Shown: positions 50,652 to 58,900 of the stretch, in pieces
How positions within the stretch are numbered: the first letter of the stretch is position 1
Layout of the letters: the number at the start of each line of letters is the position of its first letter
Assembly: GCF_017813335.1 (NCBI RefSeq)
Contig: NZ_JAGIYY010000001.1
Location: forward strand, 682,001-746,000
Reading direction: 5' to 3'
From: Tianweitania sediminis
Lineage (GTDB): Bacteria > Pseudomonadota > Alphaproteobacteria > Rhizobiales > Rhizobiaceae
DNA: 64,000 nt
The notes under the pieces: model-generated
The model's input: the letters and a program-made list of their open reading frames with translations, nothing else
What the model was told of the DNA's origin: nothing
Databases searched by the model: none
Position numbers and translations under genes: made by a program

Positions 50652-51701
50652 ATGCTCGCGCTGAGGAAAACAGCACCCGCGCCCGGTCTCGAACTGCTTA
50701 ACACTTCGCAGCCGGACAAATTGGCGGAGAACGAAGTCATGATCGCCGTGGCTGCCGCCGGTGTTTGCGGATCGGATCTTCACGTCGACGACTGGTCTGC
50801 GGGCTATGAGTTCATGGTCCCGCTGTTGCCGGTCACCCTCGGACACGAGTTTTCTGGACGTGTTGTGGCGGTGGGCTCCGCCGTACGCTCCGTCTCGGTT
50901 GGACAGCGTGTAACGGCTTGGCCATCGGCGCCATGTGGTGTCTGCCGTGCCTGCAAAACTGGACGCCCCCAGAACTGCTCGGACAAGCGAACTGTTGGTC
51001 TTTATCGAGACGGCGCCTTTGCCACCCATACAGTAGCGCGGGAAAGCGGCGTTTTCCCGCTTCCGGAGTCAGTGGACTTCGAACTTGCAGCGCTTGTCGA
51101 GCCGCTGTGCGTCGGCGCCCGCGCCGTTAACGTAGGCGAGATCCGGCAGGGCCAGAAAGTTGTCGTTCTCGGCCCTGGTACGATCGGACAGGCCATTGCG
51201 CTGTTTGCCCGGTTGTCGGGCGCAATCAGCGTGGCAGTTGCGGGCTTCGACGATGGGTCCAGACTGTCGGTGCTCAACAAGCTTGGCTTCGAAGACACGT
51301 TCGATCTCGCGGAAGCAGGATCGGCCGACGAACTGTTTCAGCGCTTCGGAAACGCAGACGCCGTATTCGAAGCAACAGGACACGCATCGAGCATCGCGGA
51401 CGGACTGCGTCTCCTGCGAAACGAGGGTACCCTTGTTCTGACTGGTATCCACGCCGAACCAACCACGATCAACCTTCTTGAGATCGTCAGACGCAAGCTG
51501 CAGATCCGAGGAAGCCATGGCTCGCGGCGCGAAGACTGGGCTCGCGTGATCGACACGCTCGAGCATCGCGGCGAGGAGTTCAGGGGCATGATCACCCACC
51601 GCTTGCCGTTGTCGCGCGCGCTCGAGGGCTTCGCCCTGGCCAGGGAGCGCAGCGCATCCAAGGTCCTCATTCTTCCTGATGAAAGGGAAGCGCAATCATG
51701 A
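50652..51701 (+). CDS. Zinc-dependent alcohol dehydrogenase (MDR superfamily, threonine/sorbitol dehydrogenase-like)
   Basis: 349 aa from the ATG at 50652. Catalytic-zinc ligands Cys39 (GVCGSDLH) and His65-Glu66 (LGHEFSG), and the structural-zinc lobe with four Cys (Cys95, 98, 101, 109). Rossmann domain VVVLGPGTIGQAIALFA. It oxidises a secondary or polyol-type alcohol with NAD(P). It precedes the SDR gene, overlapping it by 4 nt. Confidence 0.9.
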   Translation: MLALRKTAPAPGLELLNTSQPDKLAENEVMIAVAAAGVCGSDLHVDDWSAGYEFMVPLLPVTLGHEFSGRVVAVGSAVRSVSVGQRVTAWPSAPCGVCRACKTGRPQNCSDKRTVGLYRDGAFATHTVARESGVFPLPESVDFELAALVEPLCVGARAVNVGEIRQGQKVVVLGPGTIGQAIALFARLSGAISVAVAGFDDGSRLSVLNKLGFEDTFDLAEAGSADELFQRFGNADAVFEATGHASSIADGLRLLRNEGTLVLTGIHAEPTTINLLEIVRRKLQIRGSHGSRREDWARVIDTLEHRGEEFRGMITHRLPLSRALEGFALARERSASKVLILPDEREAQS

Positions 51702-52465
51702 GCAAGGTCGAAAAGCCGGGCCGCGTTGCCTTTGTCACCGGTGCCGCGCGCGGCATCGGGGCGGCGCTGGCGGAACGCCTTGCGCGGGATGGTCTGCGGG
51801 TGATTGCTGCCGACGTTCTCGGAAGCGTGGACGAGACAGCCGCAACACTGCGGTCCAGCGGGCTGGCTGTGGAAGCAGCCCGGATCGATCTTGGCGATCT
51901 GCCTGCCCTCGAACCCTTCATGCGTGACCTGATCGACCGCGTGGGCCGGATTGATGTCTTGGTCAACAACGCCGGTATCTCGCCCAAGCATGAAGGGATC
52001 CGGGCGGCCGTTGATGAAACCGAACTCGGTGAGTGGCAGCGCGTAATCGATATCAATCTCACCGCCTGCTTTCTGCTCGTTAAGGCCAGCCTCCCTTCCA
52101 TGAAGGCCAACAAATGGGGCCGGATCGTCAACATGGCCTCGCAGGCCGGCAGGACGAAGTCCATGGTTGCAGGCTCCCATTACGCCGCTTCCAAGGCCGG
52201 CCTCATTGGCTTCACGCGCACCTTGGCGGGAGAAGTCGGACCCTTCGGGATCACCGCCAACTGCATCGCTCCGGGGCGGATCGATACGCCCATGGCGTCC
52301 GAAGCGGGAAGCGAGGTCAATGCCCGCTACGTGAGCACGATACCGGTGGGACGCATCGGCACGCCGGATGATGTTGGCGCCGCCGTTTCTTACCTTGCGT
52401 CTGACGCTGCGGGTTTCGTGACTGGGGTCTGCCTGGACCTCAACGGCGGCCACTTCATGGCTTAA
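51698..52465 (+). CDS. Short-chain dehydrogenase/reductase (classical SDR)
   Basis: 255 aa. Coenzyme motif VTGAARGIGAALAERL (TGxxxGxG), LVNNAGIS, catalytic Ser in NMASQAGR and the YAASK tetrad residues, then PGRIDTPMAS. It probably uses NAD(H) because an acidic residue (Asp39) follows beta-2 (RVIAADVLG). It likely acts in sequence with the zinc dehydrogenase on a diol, keto-acid or sugar acid. Confidence 0.9.
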   Translation: MSKVEKPGRVAFVTGAARGIGAALAERLARDGLRVIAADVLGSVDETAATLRSSGLAVEAARIDLGDLPALEPFMRDLIDRVGRIDVLVNNAGISPKHEGIRAAVDETELGEWQRVIDINLTACFLLVKASLPSMKANKWGRIVNMASQAGRTKSMVAGSHYAASKAGLIGFTRTLAGEVGPFGITANCIAPGRIDTPMASEAGSEVNARYVSTIPVGRIGTPDDVGAAVSYLASDAAGFVTGVCLDLNGGHFMA

Positions 52466-52475
52466 GGACCAGAGT

Positions 52476-53465
52476 ATGACAGCAACAATGAAGCACGTAG
52501 TGCTAAAGGCGCCTGGCCCGGCAACCAACATGTATGTGGCGGAAGGTCCTCGACCACAGCCTGGCCCAGGCGAGGTGCTCATCAAGGTTCGTGCCGCTGG
52601 GGTCAACCGTCCTGACATCAGCCAGAGGCTGGGAAACTACCCACCGCCAGCAGGTGTGACGGAGATCATGGGCTTGGAGGTCGCCGGTGAGGTCGAGCAG
52701 GTCGGCGACGGCGTGGACGCATGGCAGCCTGGCGATAAAGTCTGCGCCCTGGTGGCAGGTGGTGGCTACGCCGAGTATGTCGCGGCCCCGGCCCCCCAGG
52801 TCCTGCGCGTTCCAAATGGCATGGACTTCACTACAGCGGCAGCGATTCCAGAAACCTACTTCACCGTTTGGACCAACGTCTTCCAGTCCGGCGCACTGAA
52901 GCCGGGTGAAAGCATCCTGGTTCATGGCGGAGCATCAGGAATCGGCACGACCGCGATCCGCTTGGCACATGCGCTTGGATCGAGGGTTTATGCCACCGTC
53001 AGTTCTGGGGAAAAGGCGGCAGTCTGTCGTTCTCTCGGCGCCACGGAAGCCATCGACTACCATCAGGAAAAATTCGCGGACCGTATCCTGGAGCTGACCG
53101 GAGGGGGCGGCGTCGATGTTATCCTGGACATGCGCGGGGGCCCCTTCTTTGCGGAGAACATGCGTGCAATCGCGACCCGCGGGCGCATCGTCCATATCGC
53201 GTCTCTCGCGGGGCGCGAGGTCACGCTCGACATACCAACTCTCATGCGCAAGCGAGTAACGGTGACCGGGTCGACCCTTCGCGCTCGTTCTGTCGAAGAG
53301 AAGGGGGAAATCGCATGCGAATTGCGCGACCGCGTATGGCCGCTGTTCGACGCAGGCACGATTGCTCCCGAAATTTTCCGTGTCATGCCCATGAGCGAGG
53401 TGATCGCGGCTCACGAATTGGTTGAGTCAAACACGCATATCGGAAAGGTCGTACTGGCGATGTGA
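52476..53465 (+). CDS. Zinc-independent MDR, NAD(P)H:quinone oxidoreductase (PIG3-like)
   Basis: 329 aa, starts 10 nt after the SDR stop. The N-terminal GroES-like domain lacks zinc ligands (AAGVNRPDISQRLGNYPPP). NADPH-binding SILVHGGASGIGTTAIRLAHALG, and SLAGREVTLDIPTLMRKRVTVTGSTLRAR matches the PIG3/quinone oxidoreductase branch. It may reduce an enone or quinone-like intermediate. Confidence 0.88.
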   Translation: MTATMKHVVLKAPGPATNMYVAEGPRPQPGPGEVLIKVRAAGVNRPDISQRLGNYPPPAGVTEIMGLEVAGEVEQVGDGVDAWQPGDKVCALVAGGGYAEYVAAPAPQVLRVPNGMDFTTAAAIPETYFTVWTNVFQSGALKPGESILVHGGASGIGTTAIRLAHALGSRVYATVSSGEKAAVCRSLGATEAIDYHQEKFADRILELTGGGGVDVILDMRGGPFFAENMRAIATRGRIVHIASLAGREVTLDIPTLMRKRVTVTGSTLRARSVEEKGEIACELRDRVWPLFDAGTIAPEIFRVMPMSEVIAAHELVESNTHIGKVVLAM

Positions 53466-53563
53466 GAGGCGCCAGCGTTTTGGGTGATCGTCTCCCTCGG
53501 GGATCCGTTCACCCCGCATAAGAGGCCGGCAGCAACCGCGGGCCAAACAAAGGGAGTGAGATC

Positions 53564-54523
53564 ATGTTTAGACGTACATTCGTCGGCGCGGCGTTCGCGA
53601 TAGTTGCCGCTGCTGCTTTCGCGGTTCCTGCCGGAGCACAAGAATGGCCGGATCGGGAGATTACCCTGATTGTCAACTATGGCGCGGGCGGCGTCACTGA
53701 TGTGACGGTACGCGCGCTTGCAAGCGAAGCTTCGAAGATCCTGAACGTCCCGATCCAAGTGGTGAATCGACCCGGCGGACAAGGAACAGCAGGTCCGACC
53801 TACTTAGCGGCTCAGAAGCCGGACGGCTACACGATCGGCGTCACGAGCTTCGCACCGCTCGCAATCAACCCGCACATGATGGACGTTTCCTACAAGATCG
53901 ACGACTTCGACTACCTCGGCGGTTTCGGTCGTTTCCGCTACGGGATCGCTGTCGCTGCGAACTCGGACATCACGTCGATGGAGGAGCTTATCGCCGCAGC
54001 AAAGGCCCGCCGGGTAACCTTCTCCGCGTCTGGTCCGCCAAACAACCTGGCGCTGTCGAAGCTTGGCAAGAGCCTTGGGGCCCAGTTTCAGTTCGTACCT
54101 TTCCCATCCGGTGCGGAATCTGTGACGGCCGCTTTGGGCGGTCATGTCGATGCCGTGGTTCAAACGCCAACGGAAATGTTGGCACTGATCGAAGCCGGAA
54201 AGCTTCGTGTGCTTGCGTCTGCAAGTCCAGTTCGCTGGACGGAGAAGCCGGACGTGCCGACCTTGATCGACCTCGGCTATGACGTGTCCATCGATTCTTG
54301 GGTTGGTCTCGCCGGCCCGTCCGGGATCGATCCTGCGAGACTCGAGGTCCTACGCAAGGCTTTCGCCGATGCCGCCAAGAGCCCTGAAGTCGCCGCAGCA
54401 TTCCAGAAGCTCGGCATGTCTGCGGATTACATGAGCGGGGCTGACTACAAAGCGTTCCTGGAGAAGGGAACGGAGGCCATAAAGCTGGACTTGATCGAAG
54501 CTGGCCTCATCAAAAAGAACTAG
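53564..54523 (+). CDS. tctC: TTT-family substrate-binding protein (TctC/Bug), second set
   Basis: 319 aa (AAAGGGAGTGAG ribosome site). Signal peptide to about residue 25 (VAAAAFAVPAGAQ). Bug pattern EWPDREITLIVNYGAGGVTDVTVRALA and VNRPGGQGTAGPTYLA. It differs from the first set at 14304 in both ligand loops, so it should take a different carboxylate. It lies 98 nt after the quinone-reductase-like gene and may have its own promoter there. Confidence 0.9.
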   Translation: MFRRTFVGAAFAIVAAAAFAVPAGAQEWPDREITLIVNYGAGGVTDVTVRALASEASKILNVPIQVVNRPGGQGTAGPTYLAAQKPDGYTIGVTSFAPLAINPHMMDVSYKIDDFDYLGGFGRFRYGIAVAANSDITSMEELIAAAKARRVTFSASGPPNNLALSKLGKSLGAQFQFVPFPSGAESVTAALGGHVDAVVQTPTEMLALIEAGKLRVLASASPVRWTEKPDVPTLIDLGYDVSIDSWVGLAGPSGIDPARLEVLRKAFADAAKSPEVAAAFQKLGMSADYMSGADYKAFLEKGTEAIKLDLIEAGLIKKN

Positions 54524-54527
54524 GCGA

Positions 54528-55001
54528 ATGATTGCCTTGCGCAAACGCCTGGTCCCGCTCGCCACGCTTCTTGCCGTGGCGGGCGCATGGGCAGTGGCCG
54601 GATCACTGGACCTGTGGACCATCGATGGTCCTGGTCCCGGCCTCTTGCCGAAAATCGCGTTGATGGTCACGGCAATCGTCGCGTTGATCCTCTTGATCCG
54701 TCCCGACCCAGTTCCGGAAAGCGAAACAGAGGAAGTCGAGCGGTATCCTCGAAGCTTTGTTGTCTACAGCCTCGCCTGTGCGTTCATAGCTGTTTCCGTG
54801 CCTTGGCTGGGTTTTGTGCTGCCAGGTCTTGTCTGTGTTTGCGCCATTCTGCGCTTTGCAGAAGACAGATCCTGGTTCGTTTCTCTCGGCTATGCTGTCG
54901 CGCTGCTGGCAGTAATCGTGCTGCTCTTTGGAACACTGCTGAACGTTCAGTTCCCCGATGGACCGCTCGAGGACGTTCTCCAGTCGAACGGGCTGCTTTG
55001 A
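54528..55001 (+). CDS. tctB: TTT-family small membrane subunit (TctB), second set
   Basis: 157 aa, four membrane helices. Typical start RLVPLATLLAVAGAWAVAGSLDLWTIDGPGPGLLPKI and the central loop RPDPVPESETEEVERYPR. Starts 4 nt after tctC and ends 2 nt before tctA. Confidence 0.85.
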   Translation: MIALRKRLVPLATLLAVAGAWAVAGSLDLWTIDGPGPGLLPKIALMVTAIVALILLIRPDPVPESETEEVERYPRSFVVYSLACAFIAVSVPWLGFVLPGLVCVCAILRFAEDRSWFVSLGYAVALLAVIVLLFGTLLNVQFPDGPLEDVLQSNGLL

Positions 55002-55003
55002 AC

Positions 55004-56500
55004 ATGTTGGATGGTCTGCTTCAAGGCTTCGCGGTCCTCTTGACCTTCGAGAATCTGGCTTTCTGTCTCCTTGGTGCTTTCCTCGGCACCATCGTAGGAG
55101 TGCTTCCAGGTCTCGGTCCCACGGCCACGATCGCCCTGCTCTTGCCGATCTCTCTTAAGATGGACGTGACGGGGGCGATCATCCTGCTTTCGGGCATCTA
55201 CTACGGCGTAGCCTATGGTGGCACGATCACGTCCGTGCTGATGCGGATCCCAGGTGAAGCCTCGTCTGTGGTGACTTGCCTGGACGGTTACGAGATGGCG
55301 CGCAAGGGACGAGCCGGCGCGGCCCTGGGCATCGCAGCGATCGGCTCCTTCGTGGCAGGCACCTTTGGCATCCTCGGCATCACCTTGATCGCACCGCTTT
55401 TAGCGGAGGTCGTGCTGTCCTTTGGACCGGCCGAATACGCGGCCATGATGTTCGCCGGCCTTTGCCTCATCATGTTCTTCGCACAGTCTGGCGTCTTGAA
55501 GGCCCTCCTGATGGCCGCGATCGGCCTGACCCTCGGCACAATCGGGCTGGATCCGATTTCAAGTACCCCGCGGCTGACATTTGGACTGACGGACCTGATC
55601 GATGGCATCGATATCGCCACACTGGCGATCGGTCTTTTCGGTATTTCCGAATTGCTCATGCTCGCGCGCAACAGGCCTGACAGCGGCGCGGTTCTCACCC
55701 CGCCGAACCGCCTTTTCGCCTTTCTTCCGAACCGGGAAGAAAGCCGGCGTAGCGTCATGCCCATTGCCCGTGGCTCGGTGCTCGGTTTTCTTGTCGGCCT
55801 TTTGCCTGGTGGTGGAGCGGTTCTCGCGTCCTTTCTTTCTTACGCAATCGAGCGCAAGCTTTCCAAGCACCCGGAGGAGTTTGGCCGTGGTGCCGTGGAG
55901 GGACTCGCAGGCCCTGAAGCCGCAAACAATTCCGGCACCGCCGGCGCCTTTGTGCCGATGCTGACCTTGGGGATCCCGTCCAATGCCGTGACGGCTCTTC
56001 TCCTTGGCGCCTTTCTGATCCACGGCGTCGTTCCCGGGCCGCTCATCATGGAACAGCATCCTGAGGTCTTCTGGGGCGTGATTGCTTCCATGTATGTCGG
56101 GAACGTCATCCTTGTTCTGTTGAACGTGCCGCTGATTGGCTTGTTTGTGAGAGCGCTGGATGTGCCGCGCGCTTATCTTGCGACCATGATTCTGATGGTC
56201 TGCGTCATCGGCGTCTATTCGTCGAACCTGGCGCCCTTCGACATTGCGCTAACCATCGCCTTCGGTTTCGTCGGTTACGCCTTTCGACGCGCCAACTATG
56301 ACCTTGCCCCGCTGATCCTCGCCTTTGTTCTGGGGCCTACCTTTGAACGATCCCTTCGCCAACTCCTGCTCATCGAGGACGGTGATCTGATCGGCGGCCT
56401 TTGGAACAGCCCAATCGCGCTAACTCTCGTCACACTCGGTGTTGTTCTCTTGGTGAGCGGTCTTGCCGGCCTGGGCCGGAGCTATTCGCATGAGGACTGA
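55004..56500 (+). CDS. tctA: TTT-family large permease subunit (TctA), second set
   Basis: 498 aa from the ATG at 55004, about 12 helices. Signatures GAFLGTIVGVLPGLGPTATIALLLP and GLLPGGGAVLASFLSYAIE, with MLTLGIPSNAVTALLL replacing the more common GIPGS. In-frame sequence before 55004 is the tctB gene in another frame. It is the last gene of the plus-strand block and converges on nirK. Confidence 0.92.
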   Translation: MLDGLLQGFAVLLTFENLAFCLLGAFLGTIVGVLPGLGPTATIALLLPISLKMDVTGAIILLSGIYYGVAYGGTITSVLMRIPGEASSVVTCLDGYEMARKGRAGAALGIAAIGSFVAGTFGILGITLIAPLLAEVVLSFGPAEYAAMMFAGLCLIMFFAQSGVLKALLMAAIGLTLGTIGLDPISSTPRLTFGLTDLIDGIDIATLAIGLFGISELLMLARNRPDSGAVLTPPNRLFAFLPNREESRRSVMPIARGSVLGFLVGLLPGGGAVLASFLSYAIERKLSKHPEEFGRGAVEGLAGPEAANNSGTAGAFVPMLTLGIPSNAVTALLLGAFLIHGVVPGPLIMEQHPEVFWGVIASMYVGNVILVLLNVPLIGLFVRALDVPRAYLATMILMVCVIGVYSSNLAPFDIALTIAFGFVGYAFRRANYDLAPLILAFVLGPTFERSLRQLLLIEDGDLIGGLWNSPIALTLVTLGVVLLVSGLAGLGRSYSHED

Positions 56501-56727
56501 CGGTTGAATGGCGAGTGCAGCCAGCCGGCTGAAGCTTTCACTGGTGCAGATAGCGCGTATCAATCGCTTGTAGCGACGTGCTGCCGCAGAAGCTGATCAG
56601 CAAAAGCAAGGCAGCTTGCTCATTCCCATCACCATTAACTGCCTTCCGCTTTGGGGCCGAGAGCTGGTGATGGCTTGCGCGTTCAGCCCGCAGGAGCGCT
56701 CGTCTCTCGCAAGGCGGCGCAGAAGAA

Positions 56728-56750
56728 TGGCCGGGAATCTTCTCCGGCCA
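56728..56750 (-). terminator. Probable terminator of the pseudoazurin-nirK operon
   Basis: A 7-bp perfect stem (TGGCCGG / CCGGCCA, loop of 9) lies 25 nt after the nirK stop. Read on the minus strand it is followed by the pyrimidine-rich TTCTTCT. The placement suits a Rho-independent terminator of modest strength. On the plus strand the same hairpin could stop the TctA transcript. Confidence 0.5.
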
Positions 56751-56774
56751 TCGCTCAAGGTCCGTTCGAGTTCG

Positions 56775-57911
56775 CTATTCCGTGTGTTCGGACGCGTGGA
56801 AGATCTCGTGGTTCGCTTCGCCTTCCACAATCAGGAAGCCTGCAAGCCCGCGTTCCACCCGCGACAAGGCATGATCCACCAGAACATAGCGGCCGGGTAC
56901 CTCGGTCTTAAACTCCACGATCGTGGCGCCACCAGCAGGTACCGTCGCCGTTTGCACATCAGTGAGGGGCGGCGAGGTCACAGAACCAAGCTGATAAACC
57001 TTGTCGAAGATCTCGCCGATGACGTGGAAGGACGATGTGAAGTTTGGACCGCCGACGCCGAAGTAGATTCGAACAGTTTCACCCACCTGCGCCTTGAGCG
57101 GGAAGTGCTCCGTGAGCGCGCCGACATGGCCGTTGAGCACGAAATATTCCGGCCGCTCGTTCAGCAGCTTCTCGTAGCTTTCGGTTAGCAGGCCCGATGA
57201 ACCGAAGGTTTCTTCCGTGTAGATCTCGCCCTGCATGACGTAGAACTCGCGGTCTACAGGCGGCAGGCCTCCTTCGGGCTCCACCAAGATCATGCCGTAC
57301 ATGCCGTTGGCGATGTGCATTGCGACAGGCGGCACAGCGCAATGGTAGACATAGAGGCCCGGATTCAGAGCTTTGAAAGTGAAGCCTTTGGTTTCGCCAG
57401 GTGCTGCTGTGGTGGCTTCCGCACCGCCTCCGGGTCCGGTCACGGCGTGGAAGTCGACGTTGTGCATCATGGAGCTGTCTTCGGCGTTCTTCAGTGTCAC
57501 CTCGACGATGTCACCGACCCGCACGCGAACGAAGGGTCCCGGCACGGTGCCGTTGAAGGTCCAGTAGCGGAAGGTGGTGCGACCATCGAGCCGTGCTTCC
57601 AGTTCAACCGTCTCGAGCTCGACCTTTACAGTTTCTGGCTGCTTGCGCGTGATGGGGCCCGGAATGTCGGTCGGGTTCTTGCCGATATCCGTCAGGCCGT
57701 CCACAACCTGGTAGATGCGGTTGCTGAGGCTGCCGCCGGGCGAGGGCATTGCGTTGGCGCCGTGTGCGCCATGGCTGTGCTGTGCCGCAGCCGAGGACGT
57801 GCCGGCGGCCAGAACGGCACCCGCGACGGCGAGGCCGGCTGTTCCCCGCAGGAGATTGCGCCGAGAAATGTCGACGTGTTCGCCGTCCACGGCATGTTGG
57901 ATGCTGTCCAT
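56775..57911 (-). CDS. nirK: Copper-containing nitrite reductase, class II (AniA-like)
   Basis: 378 aa with a Tat-type signal (DISRRNLLRGTAGLAVAGAVL), so it is exported folded to the periplasm. It reduces nitrite to NO. Type 1 Cu ligands His150, Cys191, His199, Met204. Type 2 Cu ligands His155, His190, His347. Catalytic Asp153 (HNVDFHAV) and His296 (SFHVIGEIFD). The type 1 loop HCAVPPVAMHIANGM is the short class II form seen in AniA, not the HCAPPGMVPWH loop of class I enzymes such as Alcaligenes NirK. It follows the pseudoazurin gene after 49 nt and is probably co-transcribed. No nirV is adjacent. Confidence 0.96.
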   Translation of the reverse strand: MDSIQHAVDGEHVDISRRNLLRGTAGLAVAGAVLAAGTSSAAAQHSHGAHGANAMPSPGGSLSNRIYQVVDGLTDIGKNPTDIPGPITRKQPETVKVELETVELEARLDGRTTFRYWTFNGTVPGPFVRVRVGDIVEVTLKNAEDSSMMHNVDFHAVTGPGGGAEATTAAPGETKGFTFKALNPGLYVYHCAVPPVAMHIANGMYGMILVEPEGGLPPVDREFYVMQGEIYTEETFGSSGLLTESYEKLLNERPEYFVLNGHVGALTEHFPLKAQVGETVRIYFGVGGPNFTSSFHVIGEIFDKVYQLGSVTSPPLTDVQTATVPAGGATIVEFKTEVPGRYVLVDHALSRVERGLAGFLIVEGEANHEIFHASEHTE

Positions 57912-57943
57912 GGTCTCATTTACTTTCTGGATTGGAAGGACGC

Positions 57944-57957
57944 GGGGCCGAAGCCCC
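57944..57957 (-). promoter_or_regulatory. UUCG-tetraloop hairpin between pseudoazurin and nirK
   Basis: In the minus-strand RNA, GGGGC-UUCG-GCCCC forms a 5-bp stem with a very stable UUCG loop just after the pseudoazurin stop. No U-run follows. It may let pseudoazurin mRNA accumulate above nirK or act as a partial terminator. Confidence 0.55.
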
Positions 57958-57960
57958 TTA

Positions 57961-58395
57961 TTACTGGGCTGCCTGCGCCAGTAGCTCGGCCATCTTGGTC
58001 TTGGCCTTGCCAGGATGCTTCACAGCCTGAGCTTCTTCGGATGCGGTTGCTTCGCCGGCCTTGATCAGGGCCACCATACCCATTCCATAGTGCGGCGTGC
58101 ACTTCACGCCCCAGATGCCTTCCTTGTCGAGCGTGACCTTCAGCTCTTCGTTGATCTTGCCCTTGAACGGCTCGGCGCCTTCTGGCGTCATGCCCTTGAT
58201 GCTTTCGGCATTGTGTCCCTTGTCGACAACAACGAAGGTCACCGTGTCGCCTGGGGCAGCCTGGACGAAGTCCGGCTCGAACACCATCGCACCCTTCTCG
58301 CCCTTGTTAAGCATCTTGACCTGGTGGTCAGCCGCAAAGGCTGGGCCAGTGAAAGCGAGCGCTGCAGCAGCGGCCATGAGGATCACGGGTTTCAT
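57961..58395 (-). CDS. Pseudoazurin
   Basis: 144 aa from the ATG at 58395 (AGGAAGAG ribosome site). Signal peptide to about residue 22 (LAFTGPAFAAD). The mature cupredoxin has the type 1 Cu ligands His61, Cys99, His102, Met107 (VKCTPHYGMGMVAL) and the usual MLNKGEKGAMVFEP start. It carries electrons from the bc1 complex to NirK in the periplasm. A TTG-N8-CAA site 95-108 nt upstream suggests NnrR control of this gene and nirK. Confidence 0.95.
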   Translation of the reverse strand: MKPVILMAAAAALAFTGPAFAADHQVKMLNKGEKGAMVFEPDFVQAAPGDTVTFVVVDKGHNAESIKGMTPEGAEPFKGKINEELKVTLDKEGIWGVKCTPHYGMGMVALIKAGEATASEEAQAVKHPGKAKTKMAELLAQAAQ

Positions 58396-58489
58396 GGTTT
58401 CTCTTCCTTTTTCGTCCTGCGAACCGCCCAAAGCATCGCGTTCGCGATCGGGCTTGGGGAGTGCATAAGCCCAGCGAGCCGGATGCGGT

Positions 58490-58503
58490 TTGCGCTGGAA
58501 CAA
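58490..58503 (-). promoter_or_regulatory. Candidate NnrR box upstream of pseudoazurin-nirK
   Basis: TTGCGCTGGAACAA fits TTG-N8-CAA and is one base from TTGCG-N4-CACAA, the NnrR site described upstream of nirK and nnrS in Rhodobacter. Its centre is about 100 nt before the pseudoazurin start, compatible with activation from about -41.5 and a 60-nt leader. Confidence 0.65.
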
Positions 58504-58558
58504 GGTTTGCACGCTTTCAGGTATTGCCGTGGCTCATGCCGGGTTCGCAGCAATTCGT

Positions 58559-58572
58559 TTGCTCCGGCGCAA
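58559..58572 (+). promoter_or_regulatory. Candidate NnrR box upstream of the DUF1858 gene
   Basis: TTGCTCCGGCGCAA is a perfect inverted repeat (TTGC-N6-GCAA) of the same 14-bp span as the other two boxes here. Its centre is about 68 nt before the ATG at 58634. Confidence 0.6.
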
Positions 58573-58633
58573 CGAAAGACAGTGGCAAAAGGGCTAATCC
58601 CTCTCCACCAAGACAGGGAGCCGCGTGAGGCCA

Positions 58634-58900
58634 ATGGATGCGGAACTCAGCGAACTAAGGCTGGTGGACGACGTGATGCGCCAATGGCCGGCGGTCATCG
58701 GCGTCTTCCTGAAGCACCGGCTGCACTGTGTGGGCTGCCCTATTGGACGCCTGCATACGATCCGGGATGCCTGCGTCGAGCATCAGGTCGACCTGGATCG
58801 ATTTATGGCAGACCTCCAGACGACAATTGCAGCGCTTTTCCAGCCAAGGAGCCGTCAATCCCCGGATGCATTACCCTCGGCGATCATCAGCAGCTTGTGA
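58634..58900 (+). CDS. DUF1858 (hybrid-cluster-protein-associated redox disulfide) domain protein
   Basis: About 88 aa from the ATG at 58634 (GAGG ribosome site); a GTG at 58625 is an alternative. Core LVDDVMRQWPAVIGVFLKHRLHCVGCPIGRLHTIRDAC, with the Cys-x2-Cys that defines the domain. Such small proteins recur beside NO and nitrite genes, but their activity is not established. Its 3' end overlaps the convergent Crp/Fnr gene by 46 nt. Confidence 0.85.
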   Translation: MDAELSELRLVDDVMRQWPAVIGVFLKHRLHCVGCPIGRLHTIRDACVEHQVDLDRFMADLQTTIAALFQPRSRQSPDALPSAIISSL

